From contig NC_033638.1 in assembly GCF_001540865.1 (NCBI RefSeq), positions 2,984,907-3,048,906 of the forward strand: a stretch of DNA of 64,000 bases. Reading direction: 5' to 3'. The notes under the pieces are model-generated. The model was not told the DNA's origin and ran no database searches. It saw only the letters and a program-made list of their open reading frames with translations. This stretch comes from Ananas comosus (Eukaryota > Streptophyta > Magnoliopsida > Poales > Bromeliaceae). The translations under genes and the position numbers were made by a program. Positions 11,453 to 22,775 of the stretch are shown here, piece by piece (position 1 is the stretch's first letter; each line of letters begins with the position of its first letter).

Positions 11453-11530
11453 CAGCACCAAATTTCTTTTTTTTTTTTTTTTTTGGAGAAAAGGTAGCAT
11501 GCTACCGCTTCAAAATCAGCACCAAATTTC
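11453..11530 (-). mobile_element. 5'-truncated poly(A) retroposon fragment with 14-bp target duplication
   Basis: CAGCACCAAATTTC occurs at 11453-11466 and again at 11517-11530. Between them lie 18 T residues and 32 bp containing GTAGCATGCTAC. Read on the minus strand this is a short body ending in poly(A), flanked by a perfect 14-bp target-site duplication, as made by LINE/SINE target-primed reverse transcription with severe 5' truncation. Confidence 0.75.
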
Positions 11531-11539
11531 AGGGAGTAA

Positions 11540-12268
11540 TGTAATATACCGAAAATTCGAAAAATAGAAATGTCGAACTTTAGTCAAATTGACCAAAGTG
11601 CGAGGATGGTACACTTCGGAAAGTCCGAAGGTGTTAAAATGATCAAAAGTGAGTTAAGGAAGGTTTTCGAGAGCTAAAGAGTTAAATTCTGCAAAATTGC
11701 AGATTTTCAGCTCTCGGGGACCGGTCCCTGGNGGGGCCGAACCCACTGGGAACTTTGTTGTAGTTCTCACCCCACTATTTCCACAGAGCCGGGACCGAGC
11801 GAGCCGGCGAGCGACCGCGGTAAAGGTATCGCGCCTTAGACAGAGGCCACCAGAGTTGGGTTACATTTTGTAGTAGCTACCCTTTTATCATCTTTTGTAT
11901 TGATGATTTAGGTTGTGAATGTTTAAAGCAAAGAAAAGAATGTAAGGCTTATTTGAGGCAAATGTGATGTAAGAAAGAAATGATGAAATGGTGTAATGAA
12001 TTGTAAAGAATCATGGATGTAAATGAATTACTTGTATGTGATCAAATGAATCATAATACTAGTCGAATGTTTAGTTTTCCTATCTTTCACTAATGGCTAT
12101 TGCTTACCCTCGTGTAAGCCGTTTGTGTATGTTTCCGCTTGTGCTTTTCTCTATTGATGAAAATGTACATGTGATGAGCCTTGGGCGGATAGGGGAAACT
12201 CTGTCCGTTCGGCGTCTGTTTGACGTGCTTGGGTCGGGCCAAATTGGCATCGTTCCCGGGGCGTGACA
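11540..12268 (+). mobile_element. Solo LTR, 729 bp, flanked by AGTAA
   Basis: It starts TGTAATATACC and ends GGGGCGTGACA, with perfect AGTAA target duplications at 11535-11539 and 12269-12273. The sequence shares with the larger solo LTRs the start region (CGAACTTTAGTCAAATTGAC), the central CCCACTGG...GTTCTCACCCC motif at about 11749-11775, and an ACTCTGTCCG motif near the 3' end. One ambiguous base is at 11732. It records an insertion into the Helitron-like body followed by LTR-LTR recombination. Confidence 0.9.
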
Positions 12269-13167
12269 AGTAAATTCCGCAATCCAAAATGAGGTTGAAA
12301 TTGAAATGCGAGTCAAGTTTCAAACGCTAAATTTGAAATTAAACAATTAATTTTGCTTTATATCGCTTTTGCTCTAAGTTGTAATTTAAATATTTGGCCT
12401 CTCTTGATGTTCAATGGCATGCTTACATTTGTTGATGCAGAAGTTATTTTATATTCCTACAATAACTAATCATACTCAAGTTTGGTGGCTTCCTAATGTG
12501 GTTGTGGCAAACGAGAAGGAATAGAGGATCTTGCTTCTGTACGCCCTATATGCAAGGTTTATGAGAATATTCCAATAATTTATTCAGTATCATGTATTTA
12601 TTTGATGCACATATTACAGTATATTGGTTCTCTTCTTCTTCTTCTTTTCTATTTTAAAGATCCAACTTTTTTCTTTTGGAATATATGTTATGTAAATAGC
12701 ATATGTTGAAGATAGGAAACTATGCTAAAGAGCAGTGGGGGGGGGGGTTTGCTTTGTGTTTTGTCCGCCGCATCGCGCGGGTTACTACACTAGTAATACT
12801 TGATAGTGTATATATAATAAAGATTATTTCTTAATCATGTTGATTAATTAATAAATTACTTTGTACAATTATTGAAAATATATTTATATTTTTTCATGTG
12901 CTATATATTCTATAACATATGCTATGAATGTGAGACATTCATAAAGGTAAAATCGGCATTTAAAAAAAATTCATTTAACTTTTTTCACTATTCTTCTCTT
13001 CTTTCAAGAAATTAACCAAACATCATATTGTTTATACCCTAGTATAAATTAATATAAATCCAAACAAAAAATTATTTGTATTCCTCTCTATTCTAGAATA
13101 TTGAGATATACCGAGGATAAAAAAATTTATCCTGTGTGACATAATTCCATTGCCAAACACAGTCTAA

Positions 13168-13382
13168 GAGAATGTCGTCTTAGTTAATGACATGTTGAAC
13201 AATCTAAGTTTGAGAAATGGATCTACGGCGTCCTCTCTACATCGGGCCGTAAACCGCGCCACGTGTTCGATCGTGTTTTCGATATCATCTCTAGAAAATT
13301 TGTCAAATTTCAGAATTTTCCAATTTACCGGGTACGAATGTTCTACTTTTATGTTGGCAAGATAAGGAGATCTACATAAAGG
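13168..13382 (-). pseudogene. Gag core, first part (Tat element)
   Basis: The minus frame reads MWPLCRSPYLANIKVEHSYP, then KILKFDKFSRDDIENTIEHV and ARFTARCRE, KLRLFNMSLT. This is the plant gypsy Gag core that continues, beyond the insertion, into WDELERKFH at 8388. It is bounded on the right by a solo LTR and on the left by the TAA-flanked insertion. Confidence 0.8.
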
Positions 13383-13387
13383 CCACA

Positions 13388-16300
13388 TGTCACGCCCTGA
13401 GCCCGCCTATTTGGTCGGTTTCGGGCACGCCAACAAACCGCCGAACGGACAGGGTTTTCCCTGTACCGCGGACAGAGTCTCCCCTGTACGTCCAAAGCGT
13501 CGCAATCAATACAATGTACGAAGTTCCAACCAGGAACACATTTCGATCAAAGATTGCATAAGGAAGTATCAAAAACATAATCCACTTGTTATTACAAGCA
13601 TTCACATTCACTAGATACATTTTACATCACAATTACATATTACATTTAACCTCCAAATACAATCATACTTTTATTACAAATTATTGCAATCTTATTCCTT
13701 TCATTTTCTTACATCCCTAAGTAGCCGACTCAGGGTACCGCTATCCTTGGTCTCGGTAGTAGGGCGCTAACTACGGAGCTACGCCCTCACCTCGCGCCGC
13801 CGCGCCGCTCACGTGTGAACTTGTAACACCCCAAAATAACGTGGGGTGAGAACCAACTCCATGGCTCCCAGTGGGTACGACCACCCAAGGGAAAAGCTCA
13901 ACCAATAGGTCTAATGAGGCACTGCAACAGGTTAGTCCAATAACATATAACAGATATTTATACATTTACTCGATATTGAACTACATGTCATGCCTCTCAA
14001 TATGCAAAATGAAACTATGCAACTATACAAGTAGAATAGATGATTTTACTTTCTATCCATAGCTTTTTCATAATTTATACATCTTGTCACTTTACATCAT
14101 TGGTTATTTGCTCCTAAGATTTTCCTCTACCCTAGCCAAGCTAACCACCCGACTCGGTTTCGAGTCAATCATCTGCAGAATACCGCATACATCTAGGCTC
14201 GAGGTGAAGGACGTCCCACATGCACCTCAGCCATAAATCCACTCAACTGGAATACCAATTCACTAGCTCATAATGCATACTTTCACACATTCACTTTGGC
14301 CTTTACCCAATCTTTCCGGGGTTCATCAAGTTAGCCCCAAGCTCACACTCACATGTCCCATCTACCGGGATTAGCATTAGGAAATGCCCCCGAGGGATCC
14401 ATCCTGTCTACCGGGGAAGGCACAAGGCACTGTCACCCGAGGGATCTTCGCCGGGCATTCTCACCCGTGGTGTCTATACTCCGGAGTACACCGCCTGTAG
14501 AGGAGCGACCTCGCACAAGCCGGAACCGATACATGTGAGTACGATCCCATCCTCAATTTGAGGAGGTATAGCCAACCTATTCTATATCTCTATGCCTCAA
14601 TGCCAATGATAGGTTTTTACCTAATCATGCATATACCGCTAATATCAAGCCACAATGTCACTTTGGGTTAAACCTTGTTTAACTACTTTCTTTAACACTA
14701 GGTTCATGTCCAACCTATGTTCTTTAACGCTAGATTAAATGACACACATGATTCCAACCTATGTATATTCACACTAGGTTCATATGTTCTTCATGTCCGA
14801 CCTAGGTTTACTAACTCTATGTTCATATCATTCATGTTCAACCTATGTTCAAGACACTAGGTTTAATGCCACTCGATCTAATGTATATAGATTGTCCATA
14901 TGCACATTATACTAGTTCTCCAATGTCGAGTTCTCCAATCAACCTAGAGTTATCAACCCAAGTTCAACATGCATGGTTCATCTACTATATTCCACAATAT
15001 AGCAACATGTATAATTCTTCTAACATAGTCCATACTTAGCATCTCATGCATTCTTTTAGCATTTAATTTATTATGCATTTCATATCATTGGTAGGTAATC
15101 TCAACTACATAGTATGTTTCAAGTATTCATAATATCATGTAACCTACCAATACAACTTTATGTATCAATTAGAAATAGTCTTAGCATTAACCACATGCTT
15201 ACATTTAGCATTTCTATGACATACATTCAACTAACATTAACCAACGCATATATTCTAGCATTTCCATACCACATCATTCATGCATCTATTTAGCATTCCT
15301 ACATTATGTCCATATGCATTAATTAGTAGCTTAACAAGACATTCATCTTATACATTCATGTGTTCTACCACTAGCTACCACTACGTGCATCAAAGATAAA
15401 CATTTATCTTAGACATACAGGCGACCTAGTCGCTTCGGTAAACACAACCCACCTGAAATCGCTTTCCGATTGCTTGTCGACACTTGCAATCGGCCTCCCG
15501 GGGCACCCATAACCCGGTTCGGCCCGATTTTGCTAATACTCACCAACCGTGCGTCGGATCGCGGCACCGAAAATTATAGGTCTTCGATTATGTGCCACGG
15601 TGCTCCAAATCCGTTTTCATGATTTTACGATGTCGCCTCGGCCATTCAGGCGGAAACGAAGCCTAAACGCCCATTTCTTTAATATCTTTACAACGGTTCG
15701 ACGAATCGCCGAACCGACTTTGCCAACGCGTTCGTTTACCTAGCAATTTGGTTTACGGAGGGTCAAATGAGATCAAACCCTACTATTTTACAAAACTCCA
15801 TTCGGAGCCCTAATATGTAATTAACCTCCAAATAATCCAAATTAAATGGAGTAACATGCGAACAATACTCATTAGAGGCTATTAGAATACTTAAAGCTAA
15901 GGATTAAGCCAAATCCCAAAAGCTTACCACTATGTGAACGCCGCAACGAAACACGCCGCTCCAACGGCCGCACGAGAGCTCGAACCGACGCCTCCAACGC
16001 GTTCGCAAGCTCGCTCTCTACCAAACCTCAAATTTTTAGACAGAGATTTGGAGAGATGAGAGAGATCTTTAGAGAGAGAAAGGAGAGTTTCTCTCTCCCT
16101 TCCCATGGGTGCGTGTGTTGTGGGGTGGTGTAGTCGGCTGAGGAAGAAGAAGCAAAAAGCTTCTTTATACATTACACCCCAAAATACTATTCACTTCCGG
16201 GCAGTTCGAAATCTGATATCTTTCGCCGGAGCCCTCTGAATATCCGTTTGAGTTCAAATTTGATAGTCATGTTCGGTTTTACTTAACGAGTCCAAAGAAA

Positions 16301-16665
16301 TTTTAATATTTCAGTTTCGACCCCGTTTGGTCACCGAAAGCTGTACCGAACTATAATCTTTATCGGATAGCTGTCGGATTTTATTTTTCACCTTCCGGGT
16401 GTCAGAATGACATGAAACTTTAAATCTAGCCTCATAAAAATAATTCTGGCTTATCCTCCAATTTTCATAATTTTCTGACACTATGCATTTTCTGCTAATT
16501 TATCTGTCCCGTTTCCAACAGAAAATTCTAAATCTTCTGTTTTCATTCCGATTTCAGCACAAGTCACTTCTGACTTATGTTTTACTTTTCTAAATTCAAT
16601 AAAAATAGTTTCTCACACTATTTTTTATTTATTTTTATTTTTATATCAAAATCTGGTATGTTACA
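13388..16665 (-). mobile_element. Solo LTR, 3.28 kb, flanked by CCACA
   Basis: In the element's own sense it begins TGTAACATACCAGAT (16665 downward) and ends GGGCGTGACA (13388). Perfect CCACA duplications lie at 13383-13387 and 16666-16670. No internal region remains. It is related to the plus-strand solo LTR at 20301-23791: both contain the block with GCGGCGCGGCG and the GTTGGACTAACA stretch. Degenerate AACCTATGTTC / ACTAGGTTCA repeats fill 14690-14870. ORFs inside are chance. Confidence 0.92.
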
Positions 16666-16670
16666 CCACA

Positions 16671-16860
16671 TCGCCGTCCTAGCCCCCACTATGAAAGTAT
16701 TTCGGATGGCTTCTTCAATCTAGGCATACAACTCATTATTATTCCCTGGTGGGGGAACAGGAGCCTGTGCCTGCATTGGGTTCCGTCCTGTAGGCAAACC
16801 GTAATTGTGCTGCAGGATTCATACCTTGTCCTCCAGCCCTAATCCCTATATTTTGGGGTT
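16671..16860 (-). pseudogene. Gag fragment between two solo LTRs (Tat element)
   Basis: The minus strand reads NYGLPTGRNPMQAQAPVPPP, then GNNNELYA-stop-IEEAIRNTF. This is the proline-rich N-terminal half of Gag, in frame with the piece at 13168-13382 once the solo LTR is removed. A TAG or TGA replaces the expected Trp before IEEAI. Confidence 0.7.
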
Positions 16861-16865
16861 GATAC

Positions 16866-19800
16866 TGTAACACACTGGACCTTTGCAAATTGCGAGGTTC
16901 GAGTGATTAGCTGTGCTCTGAGCTTTTCCAGATTGTCTGGTAGGTCGTTGACTGTGTTCCGACCTATGGCACGTGTCCCGAGGAGTGTGGTACGAAGCCT
17001 TGCACCAAAACCCAAAAATTTGGATTTTGGCCAGCTCTCGGATTGGCTGTCTGGCGGGCTTGTACCGGTACAAGGTTGTGCTTGTACCGGTACAGAGCCG
17101 CGAACTCGCAAACCCGAGCCTCGGGTTTGCATATTCGCAGGTCTTGTAGCGGTACAAGGATGGTCTTGTACTGGTATAATGTTGATGGCTGTACCGGTAC
17201 AGCCATCGGGCCTGTACCGGTACAGTGCCGCAGAACCGCGCANTTTTCTGGTAGGTCGTTGACTGTGTTCCGACCTATGGCACATGTCCCGAGGAGTGTA
17301 GTACGAAGCCTTGCACCAAAATTCAAAAATTTGAATTTTGGCCAGCTCTCGGATTGGCTGTCCGGCGGGCTTGTACCGGTACAAGGTTGTGCTTGTACCG
17401 GTACAGAGCCGCGAACTCGAAAGCCCGAGCCTCGGGTTTGCATATTCGCAGTTCTTGTACCGGTACAAGGATGGTCTTGTACCGGTACAATGTTGATGGT
17501 TGTACCGGTACAGCCATCGGGTCTGTACCGGTACAGTGCCGCAGAACCGCGCACCCGAGCCTCGGTTTTGGATTTTCGTAGCTCTTGTACCGGTACAAGA
17601 TCCCGTGTATCGGTACAAGGAGGCTGATTTCGTGCAGTTTGTTCTGCAGGGGCTTATTTGCGATTGTGTCCTAGGGCACTCCCCTGAGCTGGGAAGAGCA
17701 GAGAACCAGGTAAGGAAGCTTCCCACACCTTCCCACTTGATTTTGATCTCATTCTAGCTTGGATTTTGATGGTTTTTCCCTCTCTTTTGCCTATTGGAGC
17801 TATTTCCACCATTTTTGAAGCTTGGAACTTGGGTTTGGAGTTTGATTGAGGGAAGATACTTGAAGTTTGAGGACTTTGAGCTGGTTTTGAGGCTTCTAAG
17901 AGGTAAGTGGCAAGATCCTTTCCTCTAGTTTTGGATTTTAGAGCTTTCTTTGAGATGAAACCCTAGTTTTGAGACTTAGGGTTTATTTTGGGCTTTTTGA
18001 ACCTAGGGCTTTTGAGGCTTGATTGGTTGGTTTAGAACCTTCCTAGGGCTTGGATTGGAAGGGTTCTAGCTCTCTTTTGGAGCTTAGGAGAAGATTTCTA
18101 CTCTTGAGGTGAGTTTTGGCCCTTTTGCTTCTAGGTTAAAGATTGAGCTTATTGCTCTTCGTATCGATTGGATGACACCATTTTTGATGTTCCTAGGGTG
18201 CTAGAAAGCTTGTGGAAATCTCCGTTCGGCGAAACGAAAGTTTCGATTTTGGTGGGTTTGACCTAGCCTTTGATATGAGAAAATCTCATATTTGGTGATA
18301 AGTGCTTCGTGTACTAATAACTCATGCATTTTCATATTAAATGTATTTATTATGAATTTTAGAGTGCTTAAAATGCCCATGTTATATGTAATGAAATTTT
18401 GGACCTCTATGTAGTAGAGAGTTGCTTGAGAGAGAGTTGGTTGCATTTAGCATTCTATATGAGATTTGGTTTCATGTTTCTATAGAGTAAATGAGCTATG
18501 ATTCATGCGTTTAAACATAAGTTTAATTGAGACATGAAAGATGACAATTGCTATATATATAGGCATCGAACTTGATATCATGTGAATTAGAGAGCTAATG
18601 TCATCAAGCGGCATTGAGCTCAGGACATGTGTGAACCTAGTGGATAGGGCCATTGAGGGATTTGGAAAACATGTTGAACATCAAATTGCCTAAGTGTCAT
18701 CAAGGGGCACTAGGCGTAGCAAATGTTGAAACTTCACATTGTGACTTAAACTAGATCTTCGGGATGCTAGTGACTATACCATGTTAGAGACATGAGGGTT
18801 GGATACTTGAGACTTGGACTATGCTTGCTTGCCATTTGTGCTCATTCGCACATGCTTGTGAGGGTCGCTCCCTACAAGCCGGCACTCCGGAGTTAGCCTA
18901 CGCGACTTATGTTCGCTCGTGCGGTATTGAGAAGCCTACGGGGTCGAGTGGGACAGACACATTCCAAGAGTAGGGATGTCGGGCTACCACAGGCACTTAG
19001 GCGGCACAAGCTGGACTACCTTTGGTAGGTCCTTAATTGGAAATGGAAATCGACACGGTGTTGAGAATGGATAATCACTACTAGATAGGTTTAGTAGTTG
19101 AGTTACATTTATATGCTTTTAGCATAGTGTTGGGACATGTAGCATACTTGACAGTTACCTATTTCATCACAGTATGCTTGGTTGCCATGATAGAGCTTAT
19201 ACATCATGTATGAATAAAGGGTTGTAACAGTAAACTATTGCCATTGGTTACTTTTCCTTATGATAGAATAGATGTACAACATTTTGACATCGTGCTTATG
19301 AGGGATATAGTAGTATAGCATTTTACTTATGCTCTCTCTTTCAGCAGTTTATTACATGCTCCTTTTTATTGCTTATTATTATTATCGTTGCTTACCCTTA
19401 TTTTTGGGGCCTAGTGGAGCAGGAGCTGAGGTCAGTAATTGCCCACTGGGAACTATAAATTATAGTTCTCACGCCCTCTTTTTCTCGATATTTTTCAGAG
19501 CCTTCCATGCAGGGAGAGGCCAGGGATCGCGGAAAGGGTATCGCCTCGGGCTAGCGTGCTTACTGAGGGATCGTTCGATAGGTGGTCTACCTCTCGTGTT
19601 TTCTTTTTGTGAGAGGTTGAGAGTTGTACCCGTATATGTATAGAGACCACCATTTTTGTACTAGAGACGGTTATTGTACTACTTATGATTCTTTTATTGT
19701 CTAGCTTTACTTCTTTACTTTGGTGTAGATGTTAGAACTTTACTCGCTCTGATATCATTAGTTGCTAGTTACTTCACTTCTTCTATTTGTTCTATTACTT

Positions 19801-19900
19801 GCTTTTACTTTCGCTTTATTGTAGACGCCTTATATGTGTAGACATATGACGGGTCTGGGCACGCTACCGGGAGGGCCTCCGCCGGTCCCGGGGCCTGACA
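16866..19900 (+). mobile_element. Solo LTR, 3.04 kb, flanked by GATAC
   Basis: It starts TGTAACACACTGGACC and ends CCCGGGGCCTGACA, with perfect GATAC duplications at 16861-16865 and 19901-19905. The upstream third contains a 311-bp tandem duplication packed with GTACCGGTAC palindromes. Near 19438-19480 it has the CCCACTGGGAACT...AGTTCTCAC motif shared by the other LTRs here. An ambiguous base at 17243 lies at the duplication join, so the copy number there may be uncertain. The 295-residue and similar ORFs across the palindromes are artefacts of sequence lacking stops. Confidence 0.92.
16939..17616. repeat. Array of GTACCGGTAC palindromes in a 311-bp tandem duplication
   Basis: Palindrome starts in the first unit are 17062, 17084, 17146 (variant), 17168 (variant), 17191 and 17214. 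In the second unit they are 17373, 17395, 17457, 17479, 17502 and 17525, followed by 17587 and 17607 (variant). Spacings are 22, 62, 22, 23, 23 in both units, and the next is again 62. The best copies extend to CTTGTACCGGTACAAG. The GGTAGGTCGTTGACTG stretch opens both units (16939 and 17250). This lies in the first quarter of the LTR, where U3 promoter sequence would be. Confidence 0.9.
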
Positions 19901-19905
19901 GATAC

Positions 19906-20295
19906 GCTGGTACGGTGGCGGAGGAGGTAATCCCCATGCCATTTCAGGCTGTTGATCGGTATTTGCATTCGCTAGTCTATAGGCAGCTTGAAACGGTGTT
20001 ATCTGAGGCTACATAATCGCCGGTGTTCCTGGATTTTGTAATATCAGTGTGCCACAGGTCCTGGTAGGCCCGCGTACGGTTGTTTGTTTCGAGTTAACAA
20101 CTGCCCCATCCGGGCAATATTTTCATTAGAAGCTGTGATAGTGGATGAAACTGCGTCCAGACGGGTGGTACTCTGATGACTATTTTGCTCTAAAACTTGT
20201 AAGACGCGAGTCATTTGTTCAAGCGCTTGAGCCAAACTTAGATCTTGCTAGTCCGGTTGACCACTAGGCTCACCCTTTAACGATAATACTGCATG
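19906..20295 (-). pseudogene. Gag fragment between two solo LTRs (Tat element)
   Basis: The minus frame at 20044-20235 reads MAQALEQMTRVLQVLEQN, then STTRLDAVSSTITASNENIA. This is a helical N-terminal Gag segment. The frame is closed by stops on both sides, and the sequence continues the Gag start at 23887 after removal of the solo LTR. Confidence 0.65.
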
Positions 20296-22109
20296 ACGCT
20301 TGTAACATATCGAAACTTCGGTAGAATATATCGAACTTTAGTCAAATTGACTAAAGTACCCGAAAGAAATAGTTGGACAAGTTTCATTTAATATTCCAAC
20401 AAGGTTGGAAGGGTTAAAAGTGAGTTCTAAAGGAGTTAGAAGGGTTTTAGCATTACTCGGCGCGAATTGGAGTCGAAACAATGCGAGATTGAGGTTCGGG
20501 AGTGTTCGGTGTTTCGGTGCACGTTGAGCGCGAAAACGGAACCCGAAAGGCTATGTTGGACCATGGGTTAAATCCGGCGTAAGCGGGGATGAAAAGATGG
20601 TTGAGACACGCTCGAAAACATGTTTTGGGGGTCTTGGTGCGATTTGAAATGAATCGGAGGCCTAACGAGCGAAAAAAGAGAAACATTGAGCACTGCTGCA
20701 AATAGGGGATATTTGGGGGGCCTAGTTGCAATTGTAGCATACCATAAACACCCCCAAACACTCCCCTTCACAGCCAACACCTCATTTCTCCTCTCCCTCT
20801 CATTTCTCTCTTTCTCTTTCTAGAACTCTTGCTCTAGGGCAAGGAGAAGGTGGAGATGAAGTTTGGAGAGGTGGATTTTGGAGGCTTTGATGGTTCTAGA
20901 AGCTATCCTACAAAAAGGAGCTTGGTAGAGCTTGGGCAACAGTGAGTTCTCTTGCAAGTAGAACTCTAGGGTTTGGATTTTCACAATGAAACCTAAGGTT
21001 TTGAGCTTCTTTCATGCTTAGAAGCATTGTTGGGCCATGAACACCATGAAAACCCATGTGAGCTTCATGTGCTCTAATGGTGGAATGCTGGGGTTCGAAG
21101 TAGATGCTCTAGGGTTGGTTCAAATGAGTTGGGAATAGTATTAGAGCGCTTCCTAGATGATTCTAAGCTAGTATTTGCTTAATCACAAGATCAATCTAGA
21201 AAAAATGGGATTATGGCATTGTTAGGGCATCCCAAAGAGGGGTTTTGCCCAAGTTGGGTTTTGATCTAATTTGATCATGTAGAAACCTAATTAGGGGTAT
21301 AACGAACGCGTTGGTGCACTCGGTTCGACAATCCGACGAGTGTACGCACAGTTATTGACGAAATAGCATTTTTCGTACAAATAGCCGCAGCACGCAGATT
21401 AAGAGTCCAAAAGTTCCAAGAAATTCACCGGAGCATTGTGGTGTCAAGGAATAACTCCAGAATTTTCGGATCGTGGATTGGTGGCCGTTCGGGTGGTCGC
21501 GCAAGAGTTCGAGCCGAACCGGGTCACGGATGCCGCGGGAGGCCGATTGCAAGTGACTACAAGTAATCGGAGAATGTTACGAGGTGGGTTGTGCTCACCG
21601 AAGATATTAGCTCACTTCCATGTCAAAGTGGAGCGTTGTTTATTATTGATGCATATAATGGTAGCTAGTTGAAGAATGGTAAATGCATAAGAAATATGCT
21701 AAATGAATGCATGAAAATGATACTATAAGAATGCATGAAATGTTATATGAATGCATGTCATAGAGGTTATGAATGCATGAAAGTGATACTATAGAAAGGC
21801 ATGTTGGCATAGTTTGGATTATACTAGATGATGTATATATGTGTGTTGACATATCTTGAGATGCTAGTTGGTATATGTGCATGATGACATATTGTGAATT
21901 AACGTACTGTGGATTATGTTAAATGGAAATATATATATGATGACATATTGCATATGATAGATGAACTATGCATGTTGACATTGTAAAAGTATGCTAGTTT
22001 CATATGAATATGAACTAAGATCGATAACTCTAAGTATAGTAAAGAACTTGACATTGGAAAGTGAGAACACTGAGTGGCATGTCAATTAATAATCCTAAGT
22101 GTGAATAAT

Positions 22110-22420
22110 TAGGAAGACAAGTATTAGGAATGGTATTGGAACCTAGTGTCATTGAACATAGGTTAAGAATTGAACCTAGAGTCAAGTAAACCTAGGTTAT
22201 GGCATTAGTGGTATTAAACCTAGAGTCGAGTGGACCTAGGACATAAATGACATTGGACCTAGTGTTAATGAACCTAGGTTATGAATATAGTGATATTAAA
22301 CCTAGAGTCGAATGAATCTAGGTAGTAAAGAACAATGAACCTAGGGTTATAGAACCTAGGCAATGAACATAGTGACATTAGACCTAATGTTATTAAACTT
22401 AGGTTGGGAAATGGCTTGGA
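22110..22420 (+). repeat. Degenerate repeats of an ACCTAGNGT...ACCTAGGTTA unit in a solo LTR
   Basis: About nine half-units of GAACCTAG(A/T)GT and A(A/G)ACCTAGGTTA alternate at roughly 30-35 bp. A reverse-complement version is in the solo LTR at 13388-16665 (14690-14870), so the array belonged to the common LTR ancestor. Confidence 0.75.
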
Positions 22421-22579
22421 CCTAGAAAGGTTGTCGGTATAGGGTATAAGACTAACCCTTGAAATGTTGAAAGTGGATTCTGGAATCCCAGGTCTTGTGG
22501 CCTTAGTGAACGTGGTATGCTCATGGTTGTGGATTGGATCATACTCACCTATAAGTCCGATACTAGAGGGCGGTCGCTC

Positions 22580-22775
22580 CCCTTCGAGCGATGAGCTCCG
22601 CAGTGATCATCACTGGGTCGTAGTGGGTATCTCCCCAGAGGTTGAGCCTGTCGGGTCGTAGCAGGTATCTTCCCGATTGATGAGCTCCGGAGTTGTCATC
22701 ACTGGGTCGTAGCGGGTATCTCCCCAGAGGACGGTCCTATCGGGTTGTAGCGGGTATCTCCTCAATTATTGGGAT
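22580..22775 (+). repeat. Direct repeats GGGTCGTAGCGGGTATCTCCC in a solo LTR
   Basis: Four copies of a GGGT(C/T)GTAG(C/T)(G/A)GGTATCT(C/T)CCC unit alternate with GATGAGCTCCG and ATCACTGGG sections at roughly 50-bp steps. No coding meaning is apparent. Confidence 0.7.

Larger units (their letters stand above)
8665..12793 (+). mobile_element. Helitron-like element with captured gene fragments
   Basis: The left end begins TCTATATATAGTG, as many plant Helitrons do. The right end reads CTAG followed by T (12790-12794) and is preceded by a GC-rich hairpin (CCGC at 12765 pairing with GCGG at 12777) about ten bases upstream, the classic Helitron 3' layout. There are no terminal inverted repeats and no target duplication. 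The base before the left TC is T rather than the expected A, which weakens the left boundary. The body carries pieces of at least four unrelated genes, some with intact splice sites, and encodes no Rep/helicase, so it would be non-autonomous. A Pack-MULE is an alternative, but no MULE inverted repeats are seen. Confidence 0.6.
8389..13167. mobile_element. Tourist-like insertion with TAA flanks, carrying a Helitron
   Basis: The Gag reading frame is interrupted between 8391 and 13165, and TAA flanks both sides (8389-8391 and 13165-13167). The right end reads CCAAACACAGTC, like the CCAAACAGTCCC terminus of PIF/Harbinger MITEs. The left end does not show a matching inverted repeat, so one end may be lost, or two elements may be joined. 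The MITE-type flanks left over (8392-8664 and 12794-13164) are AT-rich. No transposase is encoded. Confidence 0.5.

Noticed and set aside
16839..17726. Long open frames (up to 295 codons) on both strands over the palindrome array
   Set aside because: The repeats lack stops in several frames at once, the translations are repeats of YRYK and PVQ, and an N lies inside. These are not genes.
21640..22020. Repeated GAATGCATGAAA stretch as a regulatory array
   Set aside because: It is a loose AT-rich repeat in a solo LTR, without constant spacing or conserved borders.
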